From positions 43,915 through 107,914 of the forward strand of contig CALWLW010000011.1 in NCBI GenBank assembly GCA_944381625.1: 64,000 nt of DNA. The letters run 5' to 3'. Positions 41,621-49,425 of the stretch are shown here, piece after piece. This stretch comes from an uncultured Lachnoclostridium sp. GTDB lineage: Bacteria > Bacillota > Clostridia > Lachnospirales > Lachnospiraceae. The notes below the pieces were generated by a model that had not been told where the DNA came from, made no database searches, and saw only the letters and a program-made list of their open reading frames with translations. The stretch's first letter is position 1, and every line of letters begins with the position of its first letter. The position numbers were made by a program, and so were the translations under genes.

Positions 41621-42709
41621 TCAATGATACACGTCTTCAAATTTGATCCGGGAATAACGGTATATCTCCTCCAAAAATTCAGGCGTCATGGGATTGGAAT
41701 AATACCCCTCCATGATAACCGGTTTTCCATAACTGCAGACCTGGTCGATGAATTTTCTTGCCGCTTCCCGGTATTCTGCTTCCGTCGCGCCCGCTTCAGG
41801 AACTTCCGGAGAAACGTGCATTTTCAGTTTATCTCCATATTTGGGAACCACTTCGCCAAAGTCCAGAAGCGGCTGACATTCCAGCATGTCAAATCCAGCC
41901 TCAATGTAGCACGGAATCAGCGGATCAACTTTGCCGCAGCTATGGCATTCTGTATAGAGTCCTTTTGAATGACAATAATCTGTGACCTTTTTCATATAAG
42001 GCACAATCATTTCCCTGACTGTAGCAGGCGAGAAAAAGATCCCTCTTTGATGTCCCCAGTCATCGTGCAGGCAGACGGCGCCGATCCTGCCCGGAAATAC
42101 TTCCATAAACTTGTCAATCAGCATAATATAGAGATCTGATAATCTGTCAAACAGCTCTTTGATCGCATCCTGCTGATCTTCATCAATAATTGCTATCGCC
42201 GCTTCCTCGAAATCCATGAAGGAAATAAGACGTTCAAACCATCCGGTACAGATCACCGGCTCCCACATATACGGTTCCCGCATATTCCGATCCGCATTTT
42301 CTTTGCATCCCTTCCAGTCCCAGCTGTCTATGACTTCTTTGGTGGGAAACACCACTTTCTCATACCACTCGTTCGCATCGGACAAAAACGGAGTTCCCGG
42401 CCTCACAGTGGATCCGCCGATCGCCTCCACATACTCCCACTCAATGCCGAACATATCCTTTCCTCCCAGCATGGATACCGGAAGTTTTTCATCTGAGACA
42501 TTCCCTTTTGCCGGATTATCCGGCACACACTTGGGAAAAAGATACATATAGTCGTAAATAGACACCTGCCAGTGCGGCTCGTTTCGAAGCATTGCTTCAA
42601 AATTCTCCTTCGGCGTAACCGGCGTGTTCCGTTCACGAACCTCCGTCCCCATGGATATGAAACTGTCCCTCACTTCCATCTCTTTTTCAGAAAAAATAAT
42701 TTTCCCCAT
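41621..42709 (-). CDS. Uroporphyrinogen-decarboxylase-like (MtaA/CmuA-type) methyltransferase
   Basis: 362 residues of the URO-D superfamily. Residues typical of zinc-dependent methylcobamide:acceptor transferases rather than heme enzymes are present: HDDWGHQRGIFFSP (225-238), and His256/Cys258 in TECHSCGK, with Cys in MLECQPLLD further on. Such proteins move methyl groups from O-methyl compounds or cobamides. No corrinoid protein or activase gene is beside it, and no hem genes, so the methyl donor and acceptor are unknown. First gene of the operon; ATG 42709 follows acaggagggtttgt. Confidence 0.82.
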   Translation of the reverse strand: MGKIIFSEKEMEVRDSFISMGTEVRERNTPVTPKENFEAMLRNEPHWQVSIYDYMYLFPKCVPDNPAKGNVSDEKLPVSMLGGKDMFGIEWEYVEAIGGSTVRPGTPFLSDANEWYEKVVFPTKEVIDSWDWKGCKENADRNMREPYMWEPVICTGWFERLISFMDFEEAAIAIIDEDQQDAIKELFDRLSDLYIMLIDKFMEVFPGRIGAVCLHDDWGHQRGIFFSPATVREMIVPYMKKVTDYCHSKGLYTECHSCGKVDPLIPCYIEAGFDMLECQPLLDFGEVVPKYGDKLKMHVSPEVPEAGATEAEYREAARKFIDQVCSYGKPVIMEGYYSNPMTPEFLEEIYRYSRIKFEDVYH

Positions 42710-42722
42710 ACAAACCCTCCTG

Positions 42723-42780
42723 TTATGTATAAATAATTTTATTTATACATAATTTTATCTATAAATAAAGTTTGTGTCAA
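42723..42780 (-). promoter_or_regulatory. Promoter with perfect 30-bp operator, UroD/MFS/TetR operon
   Basis: On the minus strand TTGACA (42775-42780), a 17-base spacer and TAAAAT (42752-42757) form a near-consensus promoter. Directly downstream lies TTATGTATAAATAA-TT-TTATTTATACATAA (42723-42752), 14-bp arms without mismatch. A repressor here would block initiation. The TetR encoded in the same operon is the likely ligand. Confidence 0.8.
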
Positions 42781-42822
42781 TATAAAAATTTGTAGAAGAA
42801 GAAAAAATCCCGTTTGTATTCC

Positions 42823-42858
42823 ACAAAAAAACCGGCGGCCTCTTTGTGACGCCGCCGA
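42823..42858 (-). terminator. Terminator after the PBP gene
   Basis: CGGCGGC (42833-42839) pairs with GCCGCCG (42851-42857); on the minus strand GTTTTTTT follows. It closes the PBP transcription unit, so the PBP and the UroD operon are separate. Confidence 0.85.
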
Positions 42859-42894
42859 TTCTCTTTCTATGGCTTTATAACAATCATTATCTGT

Positions 42895-43566
42895 CTACGG
42901 TTCCTCCTGCACCACCAGGCTTTCATCCTTCTCAATCCCCAGATACGGCAGGATATTGGCGAAGATATTTTTCACCACCGGCGCGCACACCGTGCCTCCA
43001 TAATACACGCCCTGAGGATCATGCACGATACACACCGCCAGCACCTGCGGGTCGTTGGCCGGGGCAAAGCCCAGAAATGATGAGATATACTTGTTGGCGC
43101 TCCTGGGAAGGGTCTGGGATGTGGCCGTCTTCCCTCCGATCCGGTACCCTTCCAGATAAGCTTTATTGCCGGAGCCCTCCGACACCACCTTCTCCAGGAT
43201 CTCCCGCATCTGGGCGGATACTTCCTCCGTCACGATCCCGTCCTGTTCCTCATAGCGGAAGGTTTTCAGCACCTGTCCCGTGGAGCGGTCCTGGATGGAC
43301 ACAGCGAAATGGGGCGTTACCCTGCGTCCGCCGTTGATCACGGAGCTGGCCATGGTCGCCAGCTGTACCGGCGTGATCTGAAAAGACTGGCCAAATGTCA
43401 TAGTCGCCAGCTCCACCTCTCCGATATTTTCCTTCTGATGCATGATCGTGCCGGCTTCTCCCGGGATATCGATGCCGGTCCTGGTAAGCAGGCCATAATC
43501 CTCAAAGGTATCGTAGAACAGGTCGGAGCCCATAGCCAGACCCATGGTCATCAGGGCCGGATTACT
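42895..43566 (-). pseudogene. 3' part of a class B penicillin-binding protein gene, cut by the prophage
   Basis: In frame from AGT at 43566 to the stop at 42895, 223 codons. It starts with S-N-P-A-L-M, the last two residues of the SxN motif, continues LAMGSDLFYDTFEDYGL and the transpeptidase block GIDIPGEAG...TFGQSFQITPVQLATM, and has the third motif as KTATSQ (KTA in place of KTG). The SxxK serine domain and the N-terminal anchor are missing; the preceding in-frame codon is TGA (43567-43569), within prophage sequence. It matches SpoVD/PBP2-type transpeptidases. The other half should lie beyond the far end of the prophage. It resembles the septal or cortex PBP usually encoded next to mraY. 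Confidence 0.85.
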
Positions 43567-43570
43567 TCAT
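43552..43570. other. Prophage/chromosome junction (attachment site)
   Basis: PBP coding sequence is convincing up to AGTAATCCGGCCCTG (43552-43566) and phage sequence begins at the TGA beyond it, 27 bases from the amidase stop. The junction cuts the SxN active-site motif. The core length cannot be set because only one end is in the window. Confidence 0.65.
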
Positions 43571-43595
43571 ATTTAAAGATATCAGCAAAACCGCA

Positions 43596-44309
43596 TCAGG
43601 CTTTCACGACAATCGCGTCAAAGCCGGCTGCTCTCAGACGTTCCTTCATCGCATCGGCATTCCCCTTAACGCCATACGCGCCGACCTGAACGCGATACAG
43701 TTCTTTTGAACTGCCAACGGGCGTCTCCTCTCCCGGATCGGCCGGGGAAGTTTCCTCCGGCTCCTGAACGCGCTGGCCAGTGATGCCATATACGATCGCC
43801 GCGGCCATTTTCTGGCAGTCGTACAGCTCCACATCGTCCTTATCGTCCACAAAACAGCATTCCACAAGCACTGCCGGAGCCTTCGTATGCTTCAGAACGT
43901 ACAGCGTGGCACTGTATTCCACACCGCGGTTCCGGAATCCCAGATCAGCAGCAGCCTGACAGATCTTCTCTGCATACGACTTCGCCGCACTGGATGCAGA
44001 ATACACATAAGCTTCTACGCCGGTAGTCCTATCATTGCCCGACGGATCTCCTGCGCCAGAATTGAAGTGAATGGATACATCCAAATCTACTTCATGGGCA
44101 TTGCACTTTGCAACAATTTTCTGCAGCACATCGGTCTGCCCAGTGCCGTTGTCACAGGTGCAGTCATAAACCGTATGGCCCAGCTCTCGGAGCTGGCTGA
44201 TTACCTCTTCCTTTACTCTTCGGTTTTCCGTGGATTCGTTGATCAGACCCACGGCACCGCATGCTACCTTTCCGGCCGGATTATGTCCGGCATGTACATT
44301 AATTCTCAT
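43596..44309 (-). CDS. Phage endolysin: N-acetylmuramoyl-L-alanine amidase with SPOR-like C-terminus
   Basis: 237 residues. The Amidase_3 domain (1-170) begins MRINVHAGHNPAG with the first zinc His, has the second-ligand Glu in the STENRRVKEEV helix, and the third His in DVSIHFNSG; the catalytic Glu is in LVECCFVDD. A Pro/Glu linker (about 178-200) leads to a SPOR-like domain, LYRVQVGAYGVKGNADAMKERLRAAGF, which would bind glycan. It cleaves the stem peptide from MurNAc at lysis. It is the last phage gene before the attachment junction. Confidence 0.92.
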   Translation of the reverse strand: MRINVHAGHNPAGKVACGAVGLINESTENRRVKEEVISQLRELGHTVYDCTCDNGTGQTDVLQKIVAKCNAHEVDLDVSIHFNSGAGDPSGNDRTTGVEAYVYSASSAAKSYAEKICQAAADLGFRNRGVEYSATLYVLKHTKAPAVLVECCFVDDKDDVELYDCQKMAAAIVYGITGQRVQEPEETSPADPGEETPVGSSKELYRVQVGAYGVKGNADAMKERLRAAGFDAIVVKA

Positions 44310-44369
44310 AAAACCTCTCTTTCTTCCGGCTCATGCGCCGGCGCAAATGACGGCAGATGCTTCGCCCTC

Positions 44370-44849
44370 TTAATCATTTTCACTGTCTGTTTCAGCATTT
44401 CCTGCCTTCTCAATGGTGGTTTTCAGTTTATCCACAATCGGCATTAAAAACGGCGGGATATTAATCCCAATGTCTATCATATTCTCAAGAATGCTGATCA
44501 GTTCGTTGCAAATAATCCAAATCGCCACCACACATGCTACCAGGTATGTAAAGGGGAGCTGGTATCCAATCGCGTCCGACGCATAAATCAGGAGCTGGTC
44601 GATGATTCCGCCCACACCAACAAGCAGCCACATAGTCACTTTTTTAATAACGCCCCGGATACTCTTATACGAGCTGATCCCTCCATCATTTCTGTGTCCA
44701 GATGCTGCCAGACCGGTCACGTAGTCGATGATATTGCACAGGACCATCAAGTACACCGGTACCCACAGAATGCCAAGCATAGACGCCAGCATACTTGTAA
44801 CGGCAGTTATGACCGCCTTTAAGTAGTTTAATGCATTCATTTTCTTCAT
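44370..44849 (-). CDS. Phage holin (Cph1/TcdE-like holin family)
   Basis: 159 residues with three to four hydrophobic segments: about 10-30, 32-50, 75-92 and 98-120. LMVLCNIIDYVTGLAASG and SYKSIRGVIKKVTMWLLVGVGG are the core signature of the phage_holin_4 family. A charged tail (KTTIEKAGNAETDSEND) is cytosolic. It permeabilises the membrane so the amidase encoded 60 bases downstream can reach the wall. Confidence 0.9.
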   Translation of the reverse strand: MKKMNALNYLKAVITAVTSMLASMLGILWVPVYLMVLCNIIDYVTGLAASGHRNDGGISSYKSIRGVIKKVTMWLLVGVGGIIDQLLIYASDAIGYQLPFTYLVACVVAIWIICNELISILENMIDIGINIPPFLMPIVDKLKTTIEKAGNAETDSEND

Positions 44850-44947
44850 ATCCTCTCTTTCCTTTCTTCTGGTTTTTATAGACTACATTTCGGATGTCCT
44901 CTGTCGCCCATGGGACACACCTCCTACTACAAAATCATGAAATATCT

Positions 44948-45958
44948 CTAATCTTTAAAAAATCCTATATGCACTAAAAAGTCCGGATTATATTCATGGC
45001 CTATTGTAAAATACGCCTGTGCGTTACTGGCGTTTGTTACTTTTACCTTGACAAACCATATGGCAAGTTCTCTAGCTGCGTTGTTCCTATTGCCGTAATT
45101 ATCCCAAACATGATTTACAACAATCTGTGGAGATCCATTTGTGACCGTAAATGTTCTTGAGGGCGATTTTCCCCAAACACGGCCGTCCAAAATAATAACT
45201 GCAATAATATGTCCAGAACCTGTGATACCCGTCAGCTTATGGTTTGGCGCATTGGTTTTCACGTTATTGGCCGTCCCGTTATATGCACTCGACTGACCAG
45301 ATCCGTCTATTGCTGTTTTACCAGCAGAAACCCCGGCATTATAACTAGGTCTGCTATCCAACGTGCCACCAGAATAATATCCGGCGGGAACGCTGTATGT
45401 GGTGTTACTCCCAGACCAGTTTAATGCGCCTTTATTTGCCATGCTGCCGGTTATCTTGCTCCCTTTAACCCAGGCAGTATAACCGGACAAGATTTGTCCG
45501 GCAGCCGCCGTGGCATCCGTCTGAGAGGACAGACTGTTTGCCGTCACCTTGCCGGAGCCGTTGTGGTATCCTGCAGGGATCGTATAACTCCCGCCGCAAT
45601 TCAGAGCCTGGCTGACAGCCCCCTGGTTGGCCATCGTACCGGTGACCTTATTGCCCTTGACCCAAGCAGTATAACCAGACAAGATTTGTCCGGCCGCCGC
45701 CGTGGCGTCTGTCTGGGAAGCCAGACTGTTAGCTGTTACCTTACCTGATCCATTGTGGTACCCTGCGGGGATCGTATAACTCCCGCCGCAATTCAGAGCC
45801 TGGCTGACAGCCCCCTGGTTGGCCATGGTGCCAGATGCCGGCTCATCATCGCTGTCTTTCGTCAATGCTGTATATCCACTCAACACTTCCGCCTTGGAAG
45901 CTGTCACATCGTCCGAACTGACTCCGCCTCCGGCCGGCGTCATTAAAACTTTTCCCAT
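44948..45958 (-). CDS. Phage tail fibre/receptor-binding protein with tandem repeats
   Basis: 336 residues. Residues 1-42 form a head segment; two near-identical 64-residue units follow (about 43-106 and 107-170, beginning GTMANQGAVSQALNCGG), then a degenerate third (GSMANKGALNWSGSN). The C-terminal 120 residues (from about 215) look like a receptor-binding domain ending GHEYNPDFLVHIGFF. It may trimerise and touch the host surface. The repeats make copy-number change by recombination possible. Confidence 0.75.
   Translation of the reverse strand: MGKVLMTPAGGGVSSDDVTASKAEVLSGYTALTKDSDDEPASGTMANQGAVSQALNCGGSYTIPAGYHNGSGKVTANSLASQTDATAAAGQILSGYTAWVKGNKVTGTMANQGAVSQALNCGGSYTIPAGYHNGSGKVTANSLSSQTDATAAAGQILSGYTAWVKGSKITGSMANKGALNWSGSNTTYSVPAGYYSGGTLDSRPSYNAGVSAGKTAIDGSGQSSAYNGTANNVKTNAPNHKLTGITGSGHIIAVIILDGRVWGKSPSRTFTVTNGSPQIVVNHVWDNYGNRNNAARELAIWFVKVKVTNASNAQAYFTIGHEYNPDFLVHIGFFKD
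45449..45832 (-). repeat. 192-bp tandem repeat in the fibre gene
   Basis: Two adjoining 192-base units (about 45641-45832 and 45449-45640) are nearly identical at both DNA and protein level. The segment containing CCGCAATTCAGAGCCTGGC is exact in both. Confidence 0.8.
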
Positions 45959-45962
45959 AGAC

Positions 45963-46412
45963 CTATACCCCCTTTAAGCCAACAACGATGCTGGTAGCCG
46001 GTTTCTTATATACTTTGAAGGTGACGGTTCCATCCCCTGTCGTGCCTGTACCGGCGGAGACAATCGAGAAAGCTTTATTGTAAGCTTTCTGCGTTGCCGC
46101 ATCTGCATCATCCGCCAGCATACTGATCAAAATCGGTTCATCATCCGCCGTAACACCCGCAACATTTACCGTCTGACTGTATGGTGCTGCGGGGCCAGCC
46201 CATCCAGATGCCGAAAGTGTAACAGAAGTCACATGATTGAGCCGGTTTATCGCCGTATTGGTTGCATTTATATCATTAGCTCCAAACTTGTCCCCTTCCT
46301 GCGTATACTCTGTTTCATCCGAAATTCCAGATGTTCCATCCGGGTTCTGTATAATTCGGTATTTCCTTGCGCCGTCAAACATGGCATCTTTATAGTCAGT
46401 CTTCAGTGCCAT
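45963..46412 (-). CDS. Phage tail/baseplate-associated protein, 149 aa
   Basis: No close family recognised beyond its place. Residues 1-60 (MALKTDYKDAMFDGARKYRI, EYTQEGDKFGANDINATNTAINRL) resemble short proteins found next to fibres in Firmicute phages. Residues 60-149 look like a beta-rich domain. It abuts the fibre gene by five bases and starts within the stop of the preceding gene (ATGA-type overlap near 46412). Likely a connector or chaperone for the fibre. Confidence 0.65.
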   Translation of the reverse strand: MALKTDYKDAMFDGARKYRIIQNPDGTSGISDETEYTQEGDKFGANDINATNTAINRLNHVTSVTLSASGWAGPAAPYSQTVNVAGVTADDEPILISMLADDADAATQKAYNKAFSIVSAGTGTTGDGTVTFKVYKKPATSIVVGLKGV

Positions 46413-46810
46413 CAGAAATCACCCCCATTTAATGTAAATGCCAGCGTTTTGCGCCCCGAATCCCGGCTTCGCATGTTGCTGTAGATCAGCCTGCATGCCT
46501 CTTCAATCCGATTCAGTTCCTGCCAGTCAATAAACGGCTGGTTATCATAAAATATCTGCTTTTCCCCGACGACAAAAGGGAATGTACCTTCGCAGATATG
46601 CTCCACGTTGTTCTCAAATTTATTGATCTCATCCGCATGAAATCCATAATCCTGATAGGTTTTATCCGCACCCATATTTTCAAAAGGAAAATCCGGCCAC
46701 AAAGTCAACGCCAGTGTCCGGATCTCAACAAGATTACCTTTAATACGATTATAGTCCCCGATATTAAAAAAGTCGGAAGGCTGCCAATCTGTTTTTGGCT
46801 GCTGCCACAT
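46412..46810 (-). CDS. Phage tail-associated protein, 132 aa, function unknown
   Basis: MWQQPKTDWQPSDFFNIGDYNRIKGNL at the N-terminus and IDWQELNRIEEACRLIYSNM near 95-115; no signal or membrane segment. Similar small proteins follow the tail-spike gene in Lachnospiraceae prophages, as I recall. Its start lies inside the 3' end of the preceding tail gene (47-base overlap). Role not known; probably a virion component or assembly helper. Confidence 0.65.
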   Translation of the reverse strand: MWQQPKTDWQPSDFFNIGDYNRIKGNLVEIRTLALTLWPDFPFENMGADKTYQDYGFHADEINKFENNVEHICEGTFPFVVGEKQIFYDNQPFIDWQELNRIEEACRLIYSNMRSRDSGRKTLAFTLNGGDF

Positions 46811-49031
46811 TGCTCATATCCCTCCTTGCTTTAATCGTCCCTGAAAAAGCCCCGTTAAATTTCAGGGTGTGCTCATAAATCCGAATCAGAAGATCCGGGA
46901 CATATTTATTTTCCAGGAATGCGATGTCGTTTGCATCCAGCCGCGGCTCCCCTCGGTATGCAATATCATAATCCCGATCTGACCTCATATAGTCCCCGAC
47001 CCATTCAGCGAGGTCCGTTCCGTGGGACACGCTGGACACCAGGGGATTTTCCCAGGTTTCCAAAGATCCTGTCGTGTAGAGCTGCCTGGAGATCCTGGGA
47101 TAAATTTTGGAATACTCTTTCCCCGATACCGATACCTCTATCTCGCCTGCAACACCGCTAAATTCCACTTCTGCGTAATATGCGCTGCTGCTCACAATAT
47201 TCGCCGTCTGACCTGACTGTGCATTTACAATATCAACCGACAGGCTATACGACGCATTGGTGAAGTAGAACGTATGGCGGTTATTTGCCGCGGTTACATT
47301 CACCTTTTCATTGGCCAGCTCCATTTCCCCCTCGCTGCTTGGACCATACACCGTCCTTACCACCTGCAGTTCCCGGACTTTTGCCAATTGCGTCCCCTTC
47401 GGGGTTTTTGTCAGTTCGGATCCATATTCCAGCAAATAATCCGTACTGTCTCCGAACGTTATCCGATTCAAAACCACACGGTTATTAGGGACTCCTTTCG
47501 TGAATTCCAGAATCAACTGGTCAAATTCAGGAAATTCATGGTTTATAATCGAAACATCTGACAACTGGTTGACCACATAATCCTCCATCAGCTGCTCATT
47601 ATAATAAGCATGGAATACCATGGACACGGGATGGTTTCTTCCAAATTCCAGGGTCATGCCAAAGCATTTAAAAGCAGCCTCAAGCGCAATTACAATAGAA
47701 GGGTTTTCCGAGAAAGAACCGTCTTCTCCCGCCACCGCCTCCGATACATACCCCGCATCCAGGTACTCATTGCCTCCCCCATTCCGGGGCAGAAAATATT
47801 GTTTGGAATCTGCACCTGTAAAATCTTCCGCCGCCAATCCATATGAGCTTTTTCCCGTCAAATCCAATATCTTGTCTACATGGCTGAAATAAGTCTCATT
47901 GTCAGAAGAAGGGAACATATCTGGTATAAAACTGGACTTAATAAAAATATTTCCTGAACGGTCCTGGTATAAAATGCACCGTCCGGCATTGGCGATCAGC
48001 TGAAGCGCTTCTTTGTGGGATACCGCCGGGACGGGATTTTCAATCTTCACATCCTTGAGGTATGGATCAATCCAGTATTCCCTCTCATCAACACCCGCAT
48101 CATCCAGCACGTCAACAGCCAGGTCATATAAGCTGATTCCTTCTGCATGGTACTGGCCGTGATAATAGGTTCCATCCATGCTGTCGAACCGGTCTGTGGC
48201 AGAGAAGTCCATCTCCTCATCATCCGCGCCCCATTCCTTTAAATACAGCGTCGTCCCCGGCAGCCACTCCACGCTGCCATTTTCCAGCTCCAGACCATAC
48301 AGAACCTCCACAACTTGTCCGATTTCCAGAAAATTTACGGTGGATGCTTCATTCTCTATGTCAAATGCCCGGTCTTTATTGCTCACCGTCAGGTCAAAAT
48401 CAATCGTTGGCAGTTCTTCGGATATCGGGCTGATACGCTCCTTTTTAGTGGCACTTTTTATCTGCTGGTTGTCGAAATAAATACCGATCCCCATCGTGAT
48501 CTGATGTATCCGGAATCGGGATTGGCCGTTTACCATAGTTGACGGAATAATTCGCAGATAAGTGGCATCGTCAAAAATCTCTTCCGTCACAAAATGCCCA
48601 TCTCCGTTTCCCTCTATCTCCACGGTATTTTTATCCGACTCAATCTTAAAATCCACGGGATATGCCTTGCCGAAATCAATCGTCAGCCCTTTGATGCTGA
48701 GGGCGACCGGAAAGCAGATCTCTATCTCGCCCAGAAGTTCTTCTGTCACCAGGCCGGCATTCAACACCACATCCTCACTGCTCCTTGGCAAAAAATACAT
48801 GCTGCCATCTACTGCACTCCAATCCTGGTCACAGGCGGCATACAGTTCTGTCACCTGATAATTGTCAAACGGTTTTGTAAGAGATGAATAGTAGGTAAAT
48901 GATTCCGCATTATCCACATATGCAGAGGCCTGCGCCGTCTGATTAATCACTCCGACCGTCACCCGCATAAAGCCATGATTTCTCAAGATCCCCTTCATGG
49001 CCTCTTTGTATGCCTGACTTGCTGCCTGCAC
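46764..49031 (-). CDS. Phage tail/baseplate protein (tail-spike or endopeptidase-like)
   Basis: About 756 residues from GTG 49031, which overlaps the stop of the preceding gene (TAGTG) behind ggggtggtggatta; a TTG at 49049 is also open. Two related halves each hold an EYLDAG/EVVLNAG-type carbohydrate-like beta domain (FLPRSSEDVVLNAGLV and FLPRNGGGNEYLDAGYV). It sits in the place of the Tal/Gp18-type protein that closes the tail tip. No catalytic motif is evident. Confidence 0.7.
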   Translation of the reverse strand: MQAASQAYKEAMKGILRNHGFMRVTVGVINQTAQASAYVDNAESFTYYSSLTKPFDNYQVTELYAACDQDWSAVDGSMYFLPRSSEDVVLNAGLVTEELLGEIEICFPVALSIKGLTIDFGKAYPVDFKIESDKNTVEIEGNGDGHFVTEEIFDDATYLRIIPSTMVNGQSRFRIHQITMGIGIYFDNQQIKSATKKERISPISEELPTIDFDLTVSNKDRAFDIENEASTVNFLEIGQVVEVLYGLELENGSVEWLPGTTLYLKEWGADDEEMDFSATDRFDSMDGTYYHGQYHAEGISLYDLAVDVLDDAGVDEREYWIDPYLKDVKIENPVPAVSHKEALQLIANAGRCILYQDRSGNIFIKSSFIPDMFPSSDNETYFSHVDKILDLTGKSSYGLAAEDFTGADSKQYFLPRNGGGNEYLDAGYVSEAVAGEDGSFSENPSIVIALEAAFKCFGMTLEFGRNHPVSMVFHAYYNEQLMEDYVVNQLSDVSIINHEFPEFDQLILEFTKGVPNNRVVLNRITFGDSTDYLLEYGSELTKTPKGTQLAKVRELQVVRTVYGPSSEGEMELANEKVNVTAANNRHTFYFTNASYSLSVDIVNAQSGQTANIVSSSAYYAEVEFSGVAGEIEVSVSGKEYSKIYPRISRQLYTTGSLETWENPLVSSVSHGTDLAEWVGDYMRSDRDYDIAYRGEPRLDANDIAFLENKYVPDLLIRIYEHTLKFNGAFSGTIKARRDMSNVAAAKNRLAAFRLF

Positions 49032-49408
49032 TAATCCACCACCCCGCAATCCACAATATTCACCTTACAGTCCTTATATCTCGTCGGTAATCCGGATCCA
49101 TCAAACTCCACCGGGGTGGCCGTCCGGTTCCCGGGATACATCCGGATCGTTATAAAACGATTGTTTACCATGTCTGGAATCTTGGCTGTCACTACAAACT
49201 GGCTGAATTCTTTCAACATGGATGACCACGTCGCCGCATCCAGAAACTTCCACTGCAAGGCGTCAAATTTATACTGGTCTCTCCCTACTTTCTGCCCGAC
49301 AAATTCCCCGCTGGCATTTTTGCCGTCGGAGACGTTGGTGGCAACCACCAGGCTCCCTCCGATATCCGGAGCGGGAAATTCCTTCCCATTTATCGTAATG
49401 ACTGCCAT
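49031..49408 (-). CDS. Phage distal-tail-like protein
   Basis: 125 residues, mostly beta. It starts MAVITINGKEFPAPDIGGSLVVATNVSDGKN and ends with CKVNIVDCGVVD. Position between the tape measure and the tail-tip protein, together with size, suggests a distal-tail or tail-tip hub subunit. ATG 49408 follows aaagggaggcgaaaagg-type sequence. No enzymatic motif. Confidence 0.65.
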   Translation of the reverse strand: MAVITINGKEFPAPDIGGSLVVATNVSDGKNASGEFVGQKVGRDQYKFDALQWKFLDAATWSSMLKEFSQFVVTAKIPDMVNNRFITIRMYPGNRTATPVEFDGSGLPTRYKDCKVNIVDCGVVD

Positions 49409-49425
49409 CCTTTTCGCCTCCCTTT

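Noticed and set aside
32730..42860. Genomic island integrated at the tRNA-Gly
   Set aside because: No copy of the tRNA 3' end and no integrase is visible near 42800; a recombination origin is still possible.
44876..44911. An 11-codon frame (MGDRGHPKCSL) behind a perfect taggaggtgtgtccc site between holin and fibre genes
   Set aside because: Too short to defend as a protein; it could be a relic or leader peptide, but no conservation can be judged here.
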